Shown here in pieces: positions 13,301 to 26,029 of a DNA stretch of 64,000 nt. The stretch covers positions 20,531,499 through 20,595,498 of the forward strand of contig JARWIR010000016.1 of the NCBI GenBank assembly GCA_029959085.1, in the 5' to 3' direction. This DNA is from Nemophila menziesii (Eukaryota; Streptophyta; Magnoliopsida; Boraginales; Hydrophyllaceae). Every line of letters begins with the position of its first letter. The stretch's first letter is position 1. The notes under the pieces are model-generated. The model was given only the letters and a program-made list of their open reading frames with translations. It did not search any database and was not told where the DNA came from. Position numbers and translations under genes: made by a program.

Positions 13301-14590
13301 CACATGCGCATATGCTTGTTGGTTGCATTAACTATTTGTCATGTTTGATGAATCAATATAGAAGTGTGTATATAAAAAATTTAAGAAATTTTGATGTATG
13401 GGACATTATAATGCATGTACCTAGGGTATAATTATATCCCTATCATGTGTGAGTGGTAGAATAAAATAAGTAAAACTTAATATTTTATTCCATGTCATCC
13501 ATAATGGGTTGACATGCATGTATAAGAAGTTACACATGGGAGTTGCTATATTTAAATACCAACTAAGATGATGGAGATAGTGGGTTATCTTCTCAACCAA
13601 CTTTCAATGTACGCTCTTATAAACATGTGTTTCTTATACATACACAACAATTCCAACTGGAAAACCCATTAGTCCTCTCTTCTATATAATATACATACTT
13701 ACAAAATTGTTTTAAGGCATTCATGTGGTTAACAAAGTCTCTTCTTCAAGTAAGAAGATCCATGACTAGAGCTTTCTGTTACTTTAATTTATGCTGCTTC
13801 AAATGTTACCCTTTACTTAACCTCTTACAAATATCGTTTAATCTAATTTACTAACAAAATTGTTAAGCATGTTAGTCTTGGGCTTGGTGGAAAAGATTCA
13901 ATTTTAGTGTATGAGGGTATGGATATTTATATAGTTGTTTAGTTGGTTCCTTTTGGTTGATTTTGGATAAAGGGACTGATATGTAGTAACCTTCTCATAT
14001 TCTTGTGCATAAGAGTAATTACTACGGATTTTCTAAGTATGCTTGCTCAATGGTCTACAAACGTCAAAATTTTAAATTTTTAACATCCTAGAGAAGCCCT
14101 CCTCAGTTTAATGATCATCAAATGTAATAAAATACCTTAATCAAACTTTATTATGTTTTCAAAAAACAAAAGGTTACACAACTTCATTCCAAGAGTATTT
14201 TTGAAGAAGGTGGAATAAAAAATTTACACGTCAAATAAAATATATGCAAAATGTAAAAAATGAGGTTTGATGATGAATTTGTTGAAACAAAAATTTTGGG
14301 GTATTTCAAAATTGGTAAAAGGAGTGTTCATATTGAATGGTGGTGTTGAGTTTAAATGATAAAATTTTGGGGCTATAAGTGAGTTGATTGAGAATACTTG
14401 AAAATTGATACTTTCACGAACTCAAGCACGACATTTGAATTGTTCTCCTACAAATATCAAGATATATCAAGAACGGTAACCCGTAACTTTGGGATTGAAC
14501 GATTCTCATAAAGGAAGTCTCCTCTAATCTCTCTCTTTATTGTCATTTTATATGTTTATTTTTAATTTTTCTACTTGCATTTTCTTAGTT
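13300..14590. other. Unassigned AT-rich stretch
   Basis: No ORF above background, no RNA gene and no family I recognise. It may be further decayed retrotransposon. Confidence 0.4.
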
Positions 14591-15547
14591 TTCAGAGTTT
14601 GTATGCCTTTTCAAATAATGGGGACACAATTCATTTTTCTATCATTCCAAAAAAATTGAAAAGTTATAAATGATGAATTTTAGTGTAAATCATGCATGTG
14701 ACACTCAAAGATAACAATTTAAGTTTATATTTTAGGAATGCTCGCACTATGTCGTGAGTAATTGCATTGAAAAATATTGTGTGTGTCGAATGTTTAGATA
14801 GAATGTATTAAAGGTAGCTTGAACAAAGCAAAATGTGAGTTGGTGTGTAGACCTTGAGGCCTTTACTAGTCTAAAATCGATTCACCTACAAACTTGAGAT
14901 GTGGTAGTTTAGTGAGACAACCTAGTTAGGGATATGATTAAGGTGTTTATTTGAAAATCCACTTGTTCCCTTAGCTTATCCAAATAATATATTTGCATCA
15001 CTGGAGCTCCTTTGAGCTTAAGTCTTTTTTTTGTTAACCACATTACAAGCCCAATCCTTTAGTATGCTAGGCCTATATAATATAACCTACTCTTGCATTT
15101 CTACACTTAATGAATTAACTATGTTCGAGTTTGAGTTTTGGGTGTTGGTATATTATGGTTTGGGCTTGCATTTTCCGTGTACTAACAAAATGAGGCATGT
15201 TTTCTTGTTATGATTGTTGGGTTCAAAATAATATAACGAAAAAATGTCCAACGTGTAAGAAAAATGAAAAGAAAAAGAAAGCAAGCTAGCAACCATCTAA
15301 AACAAACAAAATCGGTTATGCTTAGTTTCCAAAAGGAAAAAAATGAGAAAAGTCTAACCCGACAATCAAAATTTGAATGACTTTTTGAAAAAAGGCTTTA
15401 TCTTTATTTTTGTTGGGATTTGGGGATGCTCGATTATGTATCATTAGGATTGAGTCAGAGTATTTATGAGTGAAATCTCAAGCTCTTAGTAGGTTTGTTT
15501 GTTCATCTTAGTGAGGAGAGGGCCAAAAATTACACTCTATATTTTCC

Positions 15548-15594
<47 letters not shown>

Positions 15595-16560
15595 CATTCT
15601 TAAAGTTACAACCCTTAAATACTTTAAGATCCCAAACATGTGGTTAGGCCCAAAAGTTTCCTTCATGCCCAAAAACAAAAATGGTCTACAATTTTTGATA
15701 TTTTAACCCATGGAGCAAACCCATCTATTATGGGCCATGAATTTGAGAGCTATAAAAGATCTCTTATTTCATTTTTCTTATGCATCTTATAGAAAAAAAT
15801 AAAACGGATATAAAGACTTCAAGAGAGAAGTTTAGGAAAAGTTTAAACATTCATCCTCATCTTCAAACATTCAAAGTCATCTAGTTAACTAAAAACTTTA
15901 ATTTTTTTCTCTTTATTTCTTTTAATTAATGTATACCAGTTTATTTATGTATGATTCTATTTCCTAGAATTATGAACTAATTAAATATTGAGTTTGAGAT
16001 TTGATTAAACCCTAGTTGTACTTTTCAGGAATTTTATTTATATTAGGGACATATTAGTCTAATTGATATTGATATTAACATGTTTCTCTTTTCCATATGT
16101 TAAACTATGATAAATTGAGTTGGAAAATTAATTTATTATCTCTTATAGTTGATTCACACCTAAGAGGGTGGTTAAGGGCATATCTAGGTAATTTTAGGAT
16201 GAATTAATATATTGAATATGGAGATCTTAGATGGTGCATCACGTTGACGTGGGTATGAGTTTTTAATACTTTTTAGGGTATATTGGTTCATCCGAGAGGG
16301 GTTTCATATCTGAGAGAGTACCACCTAATAATGTGGGAGGGGTTTAGTATAATTATTGAGCCACAGTTAATATGTATGTGCCAATATTTCCCTTATTAGA
16401 TAGAATTTCCCAATTAGTGAAGTTAGGTGGATTCAGTTATCCCAAACTCAACTTCTCTCCTTTTAAACTTAGTTTTTACAATTTAATATTTATAATTTTG
16501 ATAATTGTTACTATTTAGCCCTTTACTTTTGTAGTAGATTAATTCAAACCCCAATCCATT
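14590..16560 (+). mobile_element. Second sense copy: 3' noncoding region plus LTR remnant of the gypsy family
   Basis: Collinear with elements A and D: 'aataatggggacacaatt' (about 14618), 'gttggtgtgtagaccttgagg' (about 14839), 'ccacattacaagcccaatcc' (about 15037), 'cttagtgaggagagggccaaaa' (about 15506), a TA run (15549-15591), then LTR-like sequence with 'tataaaagatct' (about 15752) and 'attatgaactaattaaat' (about 15969). Divergence is higher than for A. The polypurine tract and LTR start seem deleted. Confidence 0.6.
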
Positions 16561-16949
16561 TCTCAATTTATTTGTTCATCATAACAAATGATTCTTAATC
16601 AATCTAAACACAAAATTTGCATTACTAATCTCCTGGGAAACAATCTCAATTTTTTAAATCGTTATTTGATCAACTTTCGTAAACTTGCTGATTGGACAAC
16701 CCATTTAACAAAAAATAATCAATATCGAGTATTCAAGAGACCATCCAAGGATTCCAACTTTGACATGTTGAAAAGCTCTTTTGCGTTCAAGGAAAGAGAA
16801 AAAGAAAGTTTGGAAGAATAATTACAAACCATTACAAATAAGTGTTTTAAAAAAAATTGCATAAAGTTTTAGAAAAATTATATTGATCATTAACAACAAC
16901 TATACAATTTTATTGAATTAAAATATAACTTAAAAAAATTTAAGAGAAA

Positions 16950-17480
16950 ACAAAAGGAAACAAGAAGCTGACATTAGCGTGGACAAAATCCACGACCTTA
17001 AGCACGACTTATGGTACAACCAAGGCGCTAAACTGTATTATCACCAGTCGGTTCCTAGTATATGGCCACCACGTCTCTCAAATGTGTTCACTCACAAAAG
17101 AGTGAAGAAATTCTGTTTTTACAATGAAAGAATTCAAAGAAATAAAAGTTTGCTCTGAATACTTTTGTTATTTCATGTTTGTTTGTTGAAACAAGTGAAT
17201 TAGGGTGGTATATAGAGGGGTTTAAAGAGACATATCTTTAATGCATCAATAATTCATATACATTTTGAATCTAATCAACACCAAAAACAAAACCTAAGTA
17301 ACATTAGACATGCATCACATTAAATCCCATGAAACTTGGTCATTACATTGCTCCTTGATGTACGCATATAGAGTTAAAGGGGAAGGAATCGGGCTATTAA
17401 GTCAAAAATATAATTTAATAAAAGAAATTATAACATCTCTATAAAATACCATACCCAAAACATGTTTTATTTTTTAAGTC
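16950..17480 (-). repeat. Dispersed repeat, copy 1 (LTR-like)
   Basis: Resembles 26030-26600 block by block: a 'accaaggcgctaaactgtattatcacc' type block, 'aaatgtgttcactcac', 'ttgttgaaacaagtgaatt...gtatataga' and 'gggctattaagtcaaaaat'. On the minus strand a TATA-like 'tatataccacc' precedes a CA-rich leader, as in LTR promoters. No coding region identifies the family; a copia-type or solo LTR is possible. Confidence 0.45.
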
Positions 17481-17549
17481 TCATCTCGCTGGGTCATGCG
17501 GGTGGTGGTGGTAATGGTGCCCACATTTTGGGTTTAACCAATGCACCAG

Positions 17550-18955
17550 TGATGGGGGAAGAGGTGTGATAAAATAATGATCGTAAAAGATCATAAATAA
17601 GGAAATACACCCACTACTACCACAAGAAACTCACTGCAAGTGCACATATCATTTGCAAGTTATACTCCCTCTGTCCACATATATTTGTCTTTCTTTCTAA
17701 AAAGAGGTGTCCAATAATGTTTGTCTTTTTACATTATCAAGACTTTTTTTCCTCAATTTATTCAATATCACCCCTAACTAATTAGTTAAAAACAATGGTG
17801 CAATAAATGACCTTATACATAATGAATAAGGGTAATATAGTAAATAGAGTATGTAATTAATGTTTTTTTAAATATTTGTGCCACAAAAAGTAGGACAAAC
17901 ATAAGTGGACAGAGGGAGTAATTGATAAATAAGATTCGTTTGCAGGGATTTAGTCTGTTAGCTCAAACTCGTGTTTAGAAGAAAAAGAGTAATAGATATT
18001 AATTGTATAAAATAAATTATAATTGGAATGCATAATACTTAACTACAAATGTTGATATAAAAACTAAAAGAACGTAAATGAGAAATATAGCTTAGGTCTG
18101 CTAGTATGCACTTATCCTTCTAAATCAATATTCTAATTATAAGTGTGATTTAAGCTATATGGAAATATAAATAGAAAGTATTCTATATTCCTCCTAACGC
18201 CCCCAGGTTGAACTTAGGAGGCAACCTAACAATTTACATGGGACTTGGGTAAGGGAACCCTACACAATGACAGATGCTGAAATCAAACCTTCGTTACTAT
18301 CTAGTTAGGTAAGCCCGTCAGGATCAATACCGCTCACTAGATTATTATGTGGTGTTGTCTACAACTGAATATCACGTCAGGGCGACAATCCAACTACTAA
18401 TGGGGTAACCATATACTCTTTCTTTAGTAAGGACTACAAATATTAATTCAAAACACATAACGCAGATATGTAAAAAATATGAAGCTCAATCAATTAACTG
18501 TTAATATTCTAAATAACATAGAATAAAAATATATAATTCAAATATTATACATATGCAAACCCAAGTTATAGGAAAATTAGATTATACTAGAAGAAATAAA
18601 ACTAAGAAATAAATACATATTGTCAACTTGCTTCTCTGGATGATAAAAACTAATACTTGGGACTAATATTCAAGCAAGGACATGTTTAGAAAGGTAAATA
18701 GGTATATTTATAGGTTCGAGGTCGAAATATTGGAGTGTGGGCCAAGTTCTTGGAGTCCTAATCCAACTCAAATTCTTCTTTCTAACTTGTAGGGTTAGTT
18801 GACCTCTTAAGTTTGTAACATTCATAACTCCTTTGTTACTGGGCCAAATTCAGTGATACATCCATCAAAACCGCCAAAATTCAAAGACCTATATGATATT
18901 AAAAGGATCCTTCAAATTTCTAGTCGATTGTCTTGCAACAAGTATACAAGGACTA
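17550..18955 (-). repeat. Antisense LTR of element C type, interrupted by a MITE
   Basis: From 'tgatgggggaagaggtgtgataaaa' rightwards it matches 41478-42900 in order: 'ttctatattcctcctaacgcccccag', 'actatctagttaggtaagcccgtcaggatca', 'atccaactactaatggggtaa', 'ggttgacctcttaagtttgtaa' and 'catccatcaaaaccgcc'. A Stowaway MITE is inserted at 17665-17918. The U3 end is missing beyond about 18955. Confidence 0.75.
17665..17918. mobile_element. Stowaway-type (Tc1/mariner) MITE
   Basis: 254 bp bounded by CTCCCTCTGTCCACATATAT and the inverted copy ending ATAAGTGGACAGAGGGAG, with TA on both sides (17663-17664, 17919-17920). Terminus, size and TA duplication are those of plant Stowaway elements. It has no coding capacity and lies inside an antisense LTR. 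Confidence 0.93.
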
Positions 18956-19599
18956 TAAGAAGAGGCTATTGTTAATACGAGTTGATAACAATATATTGAT
19001 ATTATGTAATTTTGATTCTAAGATCATCAATAATGATTGTTAATTGTACGAGCAATTTAGTTTCATAATGTTTGCTTTAGAGTAAATCCAAAGGGACCAT
19101 CTAGCTAAAAGGGAACAAAAATTAAGACCGATGATAACCTTAAGAGGCAAAATAAAGGGTAGAAAATGAAGAAGTAGGAATAAAAGAAAATGAAGAAAAT
19201 ATAGGAACTTAATGAGTAAGAGAGACTTATATCTTCCCTCCTAGTGATTAGGGGCCCCTTCCATATGTAATTGACCAGACATATCAGTATTAGAATAATT
19301 CTAAGAAACAACTAAGTGTCATTATTAATACTTCTACAATAATACTAGAGCCCACAAGAACGAGTAAGAAAAAATAGAATACATGCTCGCAGTTCTCTAA
19401 CAACTTTAAATTAATCTCCCTTTCCTGTAAGTAATTAAGACAATACATCTTTATGAAAAATTGTTATAGACCCACGTACTCAGAAAATAAATTATAAGCA
19501 ACATAGTAAAATAAAATGCTGAATAAGATTATGGTAATAAACCACGCTTTCATAAGATATTGAGAGAGAAAAAATCTAAACTCCATCAAAACTATTAAA
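18956..19599. other. Unassigned AT-rich stretch upstream of the LINE
   Basis: No domain seen. It could be the decayed 5' part (endonuclease region) of the LINE, but no motif supports that. Confidence 0.35.
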
Positions 19600-21900
19600 A
19601 ATCTAAATGTATGGTCTTGCATATGGAAGAACAAGTTACATATGAATTCATTCATTATAACACTAACCTTTTAGGCACTGAAAGACAATTAACTGAGAAT
19701 TACACCTCATATGTCATCAAAGCAATAAGCCAAAAGTATATAGATGCTGAAGAAGCAGAGTGGTTGAGTGTTCATGTTACAAATGAAGGGATTAAAGAAG
19801 ATTTATTTGGTATAAATAATTAAAAGGCTCCAGGTCATGTGGATTTACCTCATATTTTTTCAAACATTCATGTTACATAATGAGTTAAGAAGTCTGTGAA
19901 GCAATAAAGAGCTCTTTCCAAGATGGGCAAGTACTTAAAAACTCAATGCAACAGCCATAACATTGGTTCCATAAGTACACAATCTATCCTTTGTGAAATA
20001 CTTCAGCTCTATTTCCCGTTGTAATGTGCTTTACAAATGTATAAAAAGAATAACTGCCCAAAGACTGAAAGTCGCATTGGAGAACCTAATATCACAAAAT
20101 TAGCTCACATTTGTGTCAGTGAGACAAGATGGAGAAATTATTTTCATTGCTCAAGAAGTAGTAAAAGAAAGCAACACAACATCAAACTTACAAAGATGCG
20201 AAATCAAGCTGATAATTATGAAGAGTTTTGAATTAATTGATTAAAAAAATTTATTTTACACTCTCGAGTCCCAAGCCAACTAATAAATTGAATCAACATG
20301 TGTATTTCAACCACAAGCTATTAAATATCTTTAAATGGTGGGGTAATTCATTTCTTTATATGGTCAATAGTACTTCAAAAAGGGGACCCTATATATCCCC
20401 GGACCTATTTGTACTCTTTATGGAAGAGCTATCGTATATCCTTTACAAGTTTGGTGATAAGATAACACTTTAATGGTTAATAAAATTTAAAAGAGACAAG
20501 CTCAAACAATTATGTTTGCAGATGCCTTATTGGTTATCTTTAAACCCACTAAGGAAATTTAAACATTAATTCAGAAGGGCTACATCTCTTTCACATGTCA
20601 TCAAGACTTCAAGTAAGTGATTCTACAAGAAATATTTTATAGATGGTGTAATCATGGAATCAAAGAACTGATCTATAGTATGGCCAATATTCTTGAAGGC
20701 AAACCACCTGTTAGATATCCAGGAGTCATGGTTAATTATTGGAACGCTCAATTTCAAAGGTGTGAAGATCTTGTGTATAAAATGACATTGATGATTAATT
20801 ATTGGAGCACAAAGTACCTATCTTTTGGTGGTATAATTCAACTTTAAACCTTAGTTAAGCAGTTTATCAATGTATCGGTGTAGTGTATATGCTTTGCCAA
20901 AAAAAATCATTAAGCTACTCTCCAACAATATGGTAGATATCCTATTTAATGGTACTAGCATATACTCAGGGGATGATAAAATCTAATGGTAAAGGTTTTA
21001 CATACCTAAAGATGAAGTTGGGTTGGGTATCAAAAGTCTTGAATACTATAATAAGGTTGATTAGCTAAATCTATTGTGGTCCTGATGTATTATAGGCAAA
21101 ACACACTTTTGTCTACATCTGTTCATGCATTTTTAGTTCATGACAATTCGATATGGAAATCGAAATTCACCAAGATGCATTTTGGGGGTGGAGGAAAATC
21201 CTTAATATAAGGTACATTGCAAGAACTATATTAGATATCTAGTAAACAATGGAAAATCTACATTTATATGGTGAGAGATATGGCTACCATAAAAAAAAAG
21301 TTTAGCTCATATGGCAAGTTCAGAGTTTAATGTGTCTGATTACTAAAAGATTCATCATTGTATTCAACATTCTCAATGTAAATGTCCATCTAATCTACAG
21401 TGGATAAGTGATTTAACAAATTCGATTCAAATTAATCATTCATCTCAAAACAAAGTCTAAAACTAAAGAGCGGGAAGATGTGCTTTTATAGTTTCAATTT
21501 TATTTTTTGATATTATCAAGCCAAAAAGTATCAATAACGCATGGAATATAATCATATGGGACATCAAAATCAGGCCTAGACATCAATTTATACTTTGGTT
21601 AACACAACTCAATAATTTAGATACTAAAAAGCGACAAGCTTTGTGGAATTAAAGTATATACACATATTGTACCTTTTGTTGTCTAGAAGAAGAAGACCAT
21701 GATCTTTTCTGGGATTGTGAGTATAGAAAGGAACTTTGGATTCAAACCATGAGGAAACGTAATTGTGCTCTCATGATTTTGTCATGGAGAACAGTTTTAA
21801 CTAGCACATTCAACGCCATTAGTCAACAAATGAAAAAGACCAACACCTAAATATTATTATGTCTATTTTCGTTTATATTATATGGTGGAAGAAAAAAAGA
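19600..21900 (+). pseudogene. Decayed LINE (non-LTR retrotransposon) reverse transcriptase
   Basis: Collinear fragments in shifting frames. WLSVHVTNEGIKEDLFGINN followed by KAPG (19770-19840) is the start of the LINE RT domain. Next come EEVCEAIK-like and NATAITLVPK-like remnants (19870-19990), LYKCI (20031-20045), FADALLVIF (20514-20540, the F-A-D-D box with Asp2 lost), PVRYPGVMV (20707-20733) and LVYKMTLMINYWSTKYLSFGG (20770-20835), and finally a zf-RVT-like module with FILWL, CTFCCLEEEDHDLFWDCEY and LW (21580-21740). Many stops and frameshifts; the catalytic box is damaged. No poly-A tail or target duplication was identified. Confidence 0.85.
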
Positions 21901-22880
21901 AGTATGAACAATGAAAACCCAAAGAACATAGAGAAACGAGATTAAGTATATGGTGATTGATTGTGTTGTTGCAACATGAATTTACTCAGCTGAGGATGCG
22001 AGAGAGATTTTGGAATATTCCTATTTCAAATTATTGTTTGTTATGTTACATTTCTATTATGAAAAGGAGTCCGTTCATAAAAGTAATCAGTAGAATGATA
22101 GTTATGTAACATAACATATAATAATTTGTAAGAACCTTAAATAATCAAATTAGAATGTTCCTCAAGTGCTTGTGTTATTATTATTCTTAGGTCACATATG
22201 TACCTGCAACCCAGGAGACATATAATAGTTAAGTCAAACATTCCTTAAACAAATGAATTAGGAAAGTTAGGATAATTGCCTTAGACTTTAATAGTCAATC
22301 ATTCTACCTTGAGACATTACTTAAGGTTCGAATGTTTCGAACACTTTTTTTGGATGATGAAAGTCTGTGAGATCTCATCCCAGTAAAATGCATGTCATAA
22401 TTAACACAAATACATAAATTCTTATGTGATTAATATGGATTTATAATTGTTATCTAAGTATCATCTCGGGCCACGCTCTCACTATCATTTATCCTACCTT
22501 AATTAAAAAAATTGATTTGTTGGAATTATTTAATTTTAATAATATTTAATTTAAAATTTAAAATTGAATACTATTTCAAAAGATAGAACAATATTCAAAT
22601 CATTTAATAATTTTAATAATTTTAATAATTTTATTTATTATTATTTCAAAATTTTATTCTATAAAAATATAGTGTCATTTTTATTGTATTGTATACAAAT
22701 TGCGTCGAGACGGAATCAAATAAAATCTACGATTTGAATAGATTTAACTAAATTACCAAACTTAAATTTTAATCTGAACATATAAATTACAGTGTGATTA
22801 ATCCAAAAGTTCCACATCCCACCGACTTTCTTCATAAGGTCCAGCTCAGTTCATTAACAATGCAGGTCCATAATACCCTT
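21900..22880. other. Unassigned AT-rich stretch
   Basis: No gene seen. At 22598-22640 there is a local repeat of 'tttaataatt' units; otherwise nothing stands out. Confidence 0.45.
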
Positions 22881-22883
22881 TAC

Positions 22884-23066
22884 TGGACTATGCGACACAA
22901 TTCACTACGTTGTGAGACACAATTTACTGGGTTGTGTGACACAATTCACTGGGCTATGCGACACAATTCAATGATATGTGCACACAATTCACTTATTTGT
23001 GCGACGTACACTTCAATGGGCCGTGCGACACAATTTAATAGGCTAATGGGTTGCGACATAATTTTA
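22884..23066. repeat. Minisatellite, about 8 units of about 22 bp
   Basis: Degenerate head-to-tail copies of a unit close to tgggctatgcgacacaattcac. Unit length varies from 21 to 28 and the last copies are the most diverged. It produces a fortuitous ORF at 22794-23105 rich in repeated H-N-S; I do not consider this coding. Confidence 0.85.
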
Positions 23067-23965
23067 GCGGCGTATGTAACTATCTTCTCTCGTTGCATCA
23101 AATGAATATATAATGAAAAATAATTCAAAAAATGCACGGTAAGTCAAATTAATATTTAGTGCAAAACGATTCAAAAAATGCAGTATAAGATCGAATTGCT
23201 AACACCAAATCATGGGACCCAAAAAAACTCACTGATATCCCTTTGCCATATGCACTATTCTTAGCGCATAATTTCTCTCACACCATAGGTTTCCAATTAA
23301 CATAAAAGACCATTGTAGGATTTGTATAAAAAAAATAAACAACACTGCAGTTATATTGAAATCAGATAATTCTGAGAAATTGTAAATTGATGAGAATAGG
23401 TTAAACTTAAATCAAATTTTTTAGAGTTTCAATAGTAAAAATCAATTTATTACCTTATTTGTCCTCTTCAATTATTGATGGGGCAGCTAAGCCGGATTGA
23501 TGTTGATGGTGGAGAAACGACGACAACTTTCTTTTGTAGGAGAGCGACTTGGTGGAAGGTGAGACTGTGAAGAGATTTTTTTTTTGGTGTGCGAGCTGGA
23601 AGAGATGATTTTTAGGTTTTGTGTTTCATTTATTTTCAATCTTTATTTTTCATTTATTTTTTGTTCTGAAAATTTGTAATGTGTATATTTTTTATTTAAA
23701 TTTAATTATTATATTTTGTAAGATCATATTAGGTATATCATAAGGTTAAAATAATATTTGAACCTTATTTATTCAAACTTTTGGGCTGTACTTCTTAAAA
23801 CATGATTTGTTGGGATGTCGACCTAATTAAAAATTATCTCATAAATTATATAAATTTATCTATAATATTATAATAAATATCTTTATGGACACCCAAGAAT
23901 GTAGACATTCCATACATAAAAAAAACGGCCAACAAAAATTACACATTTTTACTTCAATAGATGAT
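23067..23965. other. Intergenic, AT-rich
   Basis: No recognisable coding sequence. The part next to 23966 should include the 3' UTR of the minus-strand Cys-rich peptide gene. Confidence 0.45.
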
Positions 23966-24778
23966 TTAATTGGTTCCTTCGGTATGGGACACAGGTGGTA
24001 GTAAATCACAAAAAAATAAGCATTGTTCCAATTTACCAAAGCATAAATAGCTCCTGTGATCACAACACCATTTGTCAGGTTCATCACCTTTCTTGTGATT
24101 TGAACATGATAAGCCAAATTTTATGTCATTAGCCTTCACGTAGTTGAGACTTTTATCTATCTTTGTCATATCTTCATTTTTTCCAATATGGTCGTTGATA
24201 GTCATACCTGATAAGTTCCAAACAAAATAAGTGAGTTGTATATACAAATAAAAATAAAAGATTCAAAATCTATATAATGACATATCATTTTTATCATGTT
24301 TGAAACATCATTAAATACCATAAATGTACTAATCATCCGAAAGGAAAAGATTTATATATTGTCTCAATCGATTTTATAGTATAATTTTTCAAAAATTGAT
24401 ATCATACTTTGCCACTAATTATACATATATGAACTTATTTTTTGATGAAAATATAAATTTTAGATAACACTCGACTCATAACCTAAATATCATCGAGATG
24501 CAAACAACTTATAAGAAATACAACTAATTAGAATATATATTCATGTATAACTAATAAAGTAGTGAAGTTAGCAAACAAAAGAGTACAACGTACAGTTAAA
24601 TTAATAGCTCTAATGTTGCATAATTAAAAAAAATGAACAATGAATTACCATTATAATTGGTATAATATAAAAAAATTGTGATTTAGTATTCTATAGACTT
24701 ACACTCGTGGAGAGCAATGAAACTAGCAAAAGCAAATAAAACTATAGCATAGTGACCTTGAAACTTAGAAGCTGCCAT
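23966..24778 (-). CDS. Small secreted cysteine-rich peptide, ESF1/MEG-like
   Basis: Two exons on the minus strand: 24778-24703 and 24207-23966, intron 24702-24208 (GT-AG). The spliced product is 105 residues. Residues 1-25 form a hydrophobic signal peptide (MAASKF...AIVLFAFASFIALHEC), and the intron falls inside the Cys codon that ends it. The mature part is hydrophilic and has the spacing C-x(11)-W-C-C-x(6)-C-x(6)-C-x(3)-C. A signal peptide ending in ALHEC, an intron at that point and a C-terminal W-C-C...C...C...C pattern recall EMBRYO SURROUNDING FACTOR 1/MEG-type peptides, which signal between endosperm and embryo. The assignment rests on pattern only and the Cys count (six in the mature part) is lower than I expect for that family. 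Another class of cysteine-rich peptide is possible. The ORF is intact and the start context is AT-rich. Confidence 0.68.
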
Positions 24779-24825
24779 GATATTAATTGATAAGAATATG
24801 ATGAGATACAACTACGATGTCCATA

Positions 24826-24835
24826 TATTTATATA
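24826..24835 (-). promoter_or_regulatory. Likely TATA box of the Cys-rich peptide gene
   Basis: TATATAAATA on the minus strand, about 50 bp before the ATG at 24778, which would leave a short 5' UTR. Position and sequence are typical of a plant core promoter, but the region is AT-rich. Confidence 0.5.
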
Positions 24836-24951
24836 TTATACAACTGTCTGTAATTAATTTTGCATTTATGGAAAATTGTCTTTAATTTGTCATTTATGAA
24901 AAAATTACTTATCTTTTTGTCATTTATGGAAAAAATAACTTTAATTAATAT

Positions 24952-25142
24952 GAGTAATGATATATGTCACCCCTTTTCATGTCACCCTTTTATCACCCGT
25001 CTATATATATGTGTTGATTTCCTTGAATAGAAGATAGACTCTAATTAAATAGGATAGAGAAATTAATTCATTGGTCCATGTAGGCATACACGTAGGAGGT
25101 GATAAAAGAGTGATACAAAAAGGGTGACAAATATCATTACTC
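24952..25142. mobile_element. Mutator-type MITE with perfect 9-bp target duplication
   Basis: 191 bp starting GAGTAATGATATATGTCACC and ending with the near-perfect inverse GGTGACAAATATCATTACTC. Inverted repeat similarity extends at least 45 bp inwards (ATCACC/GGTGAT). The 9-mer AATTAATAT flanks both ends (24943-24951, 25143-25151). A 9-bp duplication points to the Mutator superfamily. It is noncoding and lies about 165 bp upstream of the Cys-rich peptide start. Confidence 0.9.
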
Positions 25143-25151
25143 AATTAATAT

Positions 25152-26029
25152 TTGTACTCTATAATATATCAATAAATGTATTAATTAAATAATAAATAAT
25201 ATATTTAAGGGTTTGTAATAAAATAAATTAATAAGATGATATTTATATATAAGAGTATTTATAATTGTCAACTCATTTACATAACTCATTTATTATGTGT
25301 AACATTTATGTAGTTCATACCGTCATAGACTGGGACATGATGATGATATTTACACCATAACTCTACCCTAAAAGACGATAATTTAAATATCCTACAAGTG
25401 CACTTCATTTGTTCCACATAATAAAGTAATAAGTCAGTATCATTCTCTTTTAGGGATTGATGATGAATTTAATTATGTTAAGTAAGCATATGAAAATAAT
25501 TATTGCACTGCAAAGTAAATAGTCCAAAAGGAATTTGTCTACAAATTTTCTACTACATTGTTAAATAAAGAAGTTTGAAAATAGTGGATACAAGATAGAC
25601 TAGATGTTCAACCGATTTGTGTCAGTTATTTCGATAACATGTTAATTGTAAAAGTAATTGCATTAACAAGGTTTAACATGCGTGGTTAATCTACCAGATA
25701 TCTAATATTAAAAAATTCTTACTATAAGGGGTTAAATAAGGCTACTACTAATCTACGGCTCCTCTATGACGTTAACACACAGTAGACTAGTAATGATAAC
25801 AAAAAAGAGCCTAAAGTAGGTAATGATGGGCCTAACGTAGGTATTCCATATCATCAAAGACTAAGAAGTATAATATTTTACCTTTTTCCTCTTAACCTGT
25901 CAAGGCTTCCTTTAAGTCATTAATTATCTGGTGATGTATCCTAATAACATGATATTTGTATGTATTCTTTAAGAGAAATTACTGCGACTAGTATGTAATA
26001 ATAAGATCATAATTTTATTGAAATAAACA
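25152..26029. other. Intergenic, no gene seen
   Basis: AT-rich. A short internal repeat 'gcctaaagtagg/gcctaacgtagg' occurs at 25810-25845. Nothing else is recognised. Confidence 0.45.

Noticed and set aside
22884..23066. Short regularly spaced repeats resembling a CRISPR array
   Set aside because: Repeats are contiguous and degenerate without unique spacers, and the DNA is from a plant.
22794..23105. 103-codon ORF rich in His/Asn/Ser
   Set aside because: It is a by-product of the 22-bp minisatellite, whose unit keeps a frame open; no start context or domain.
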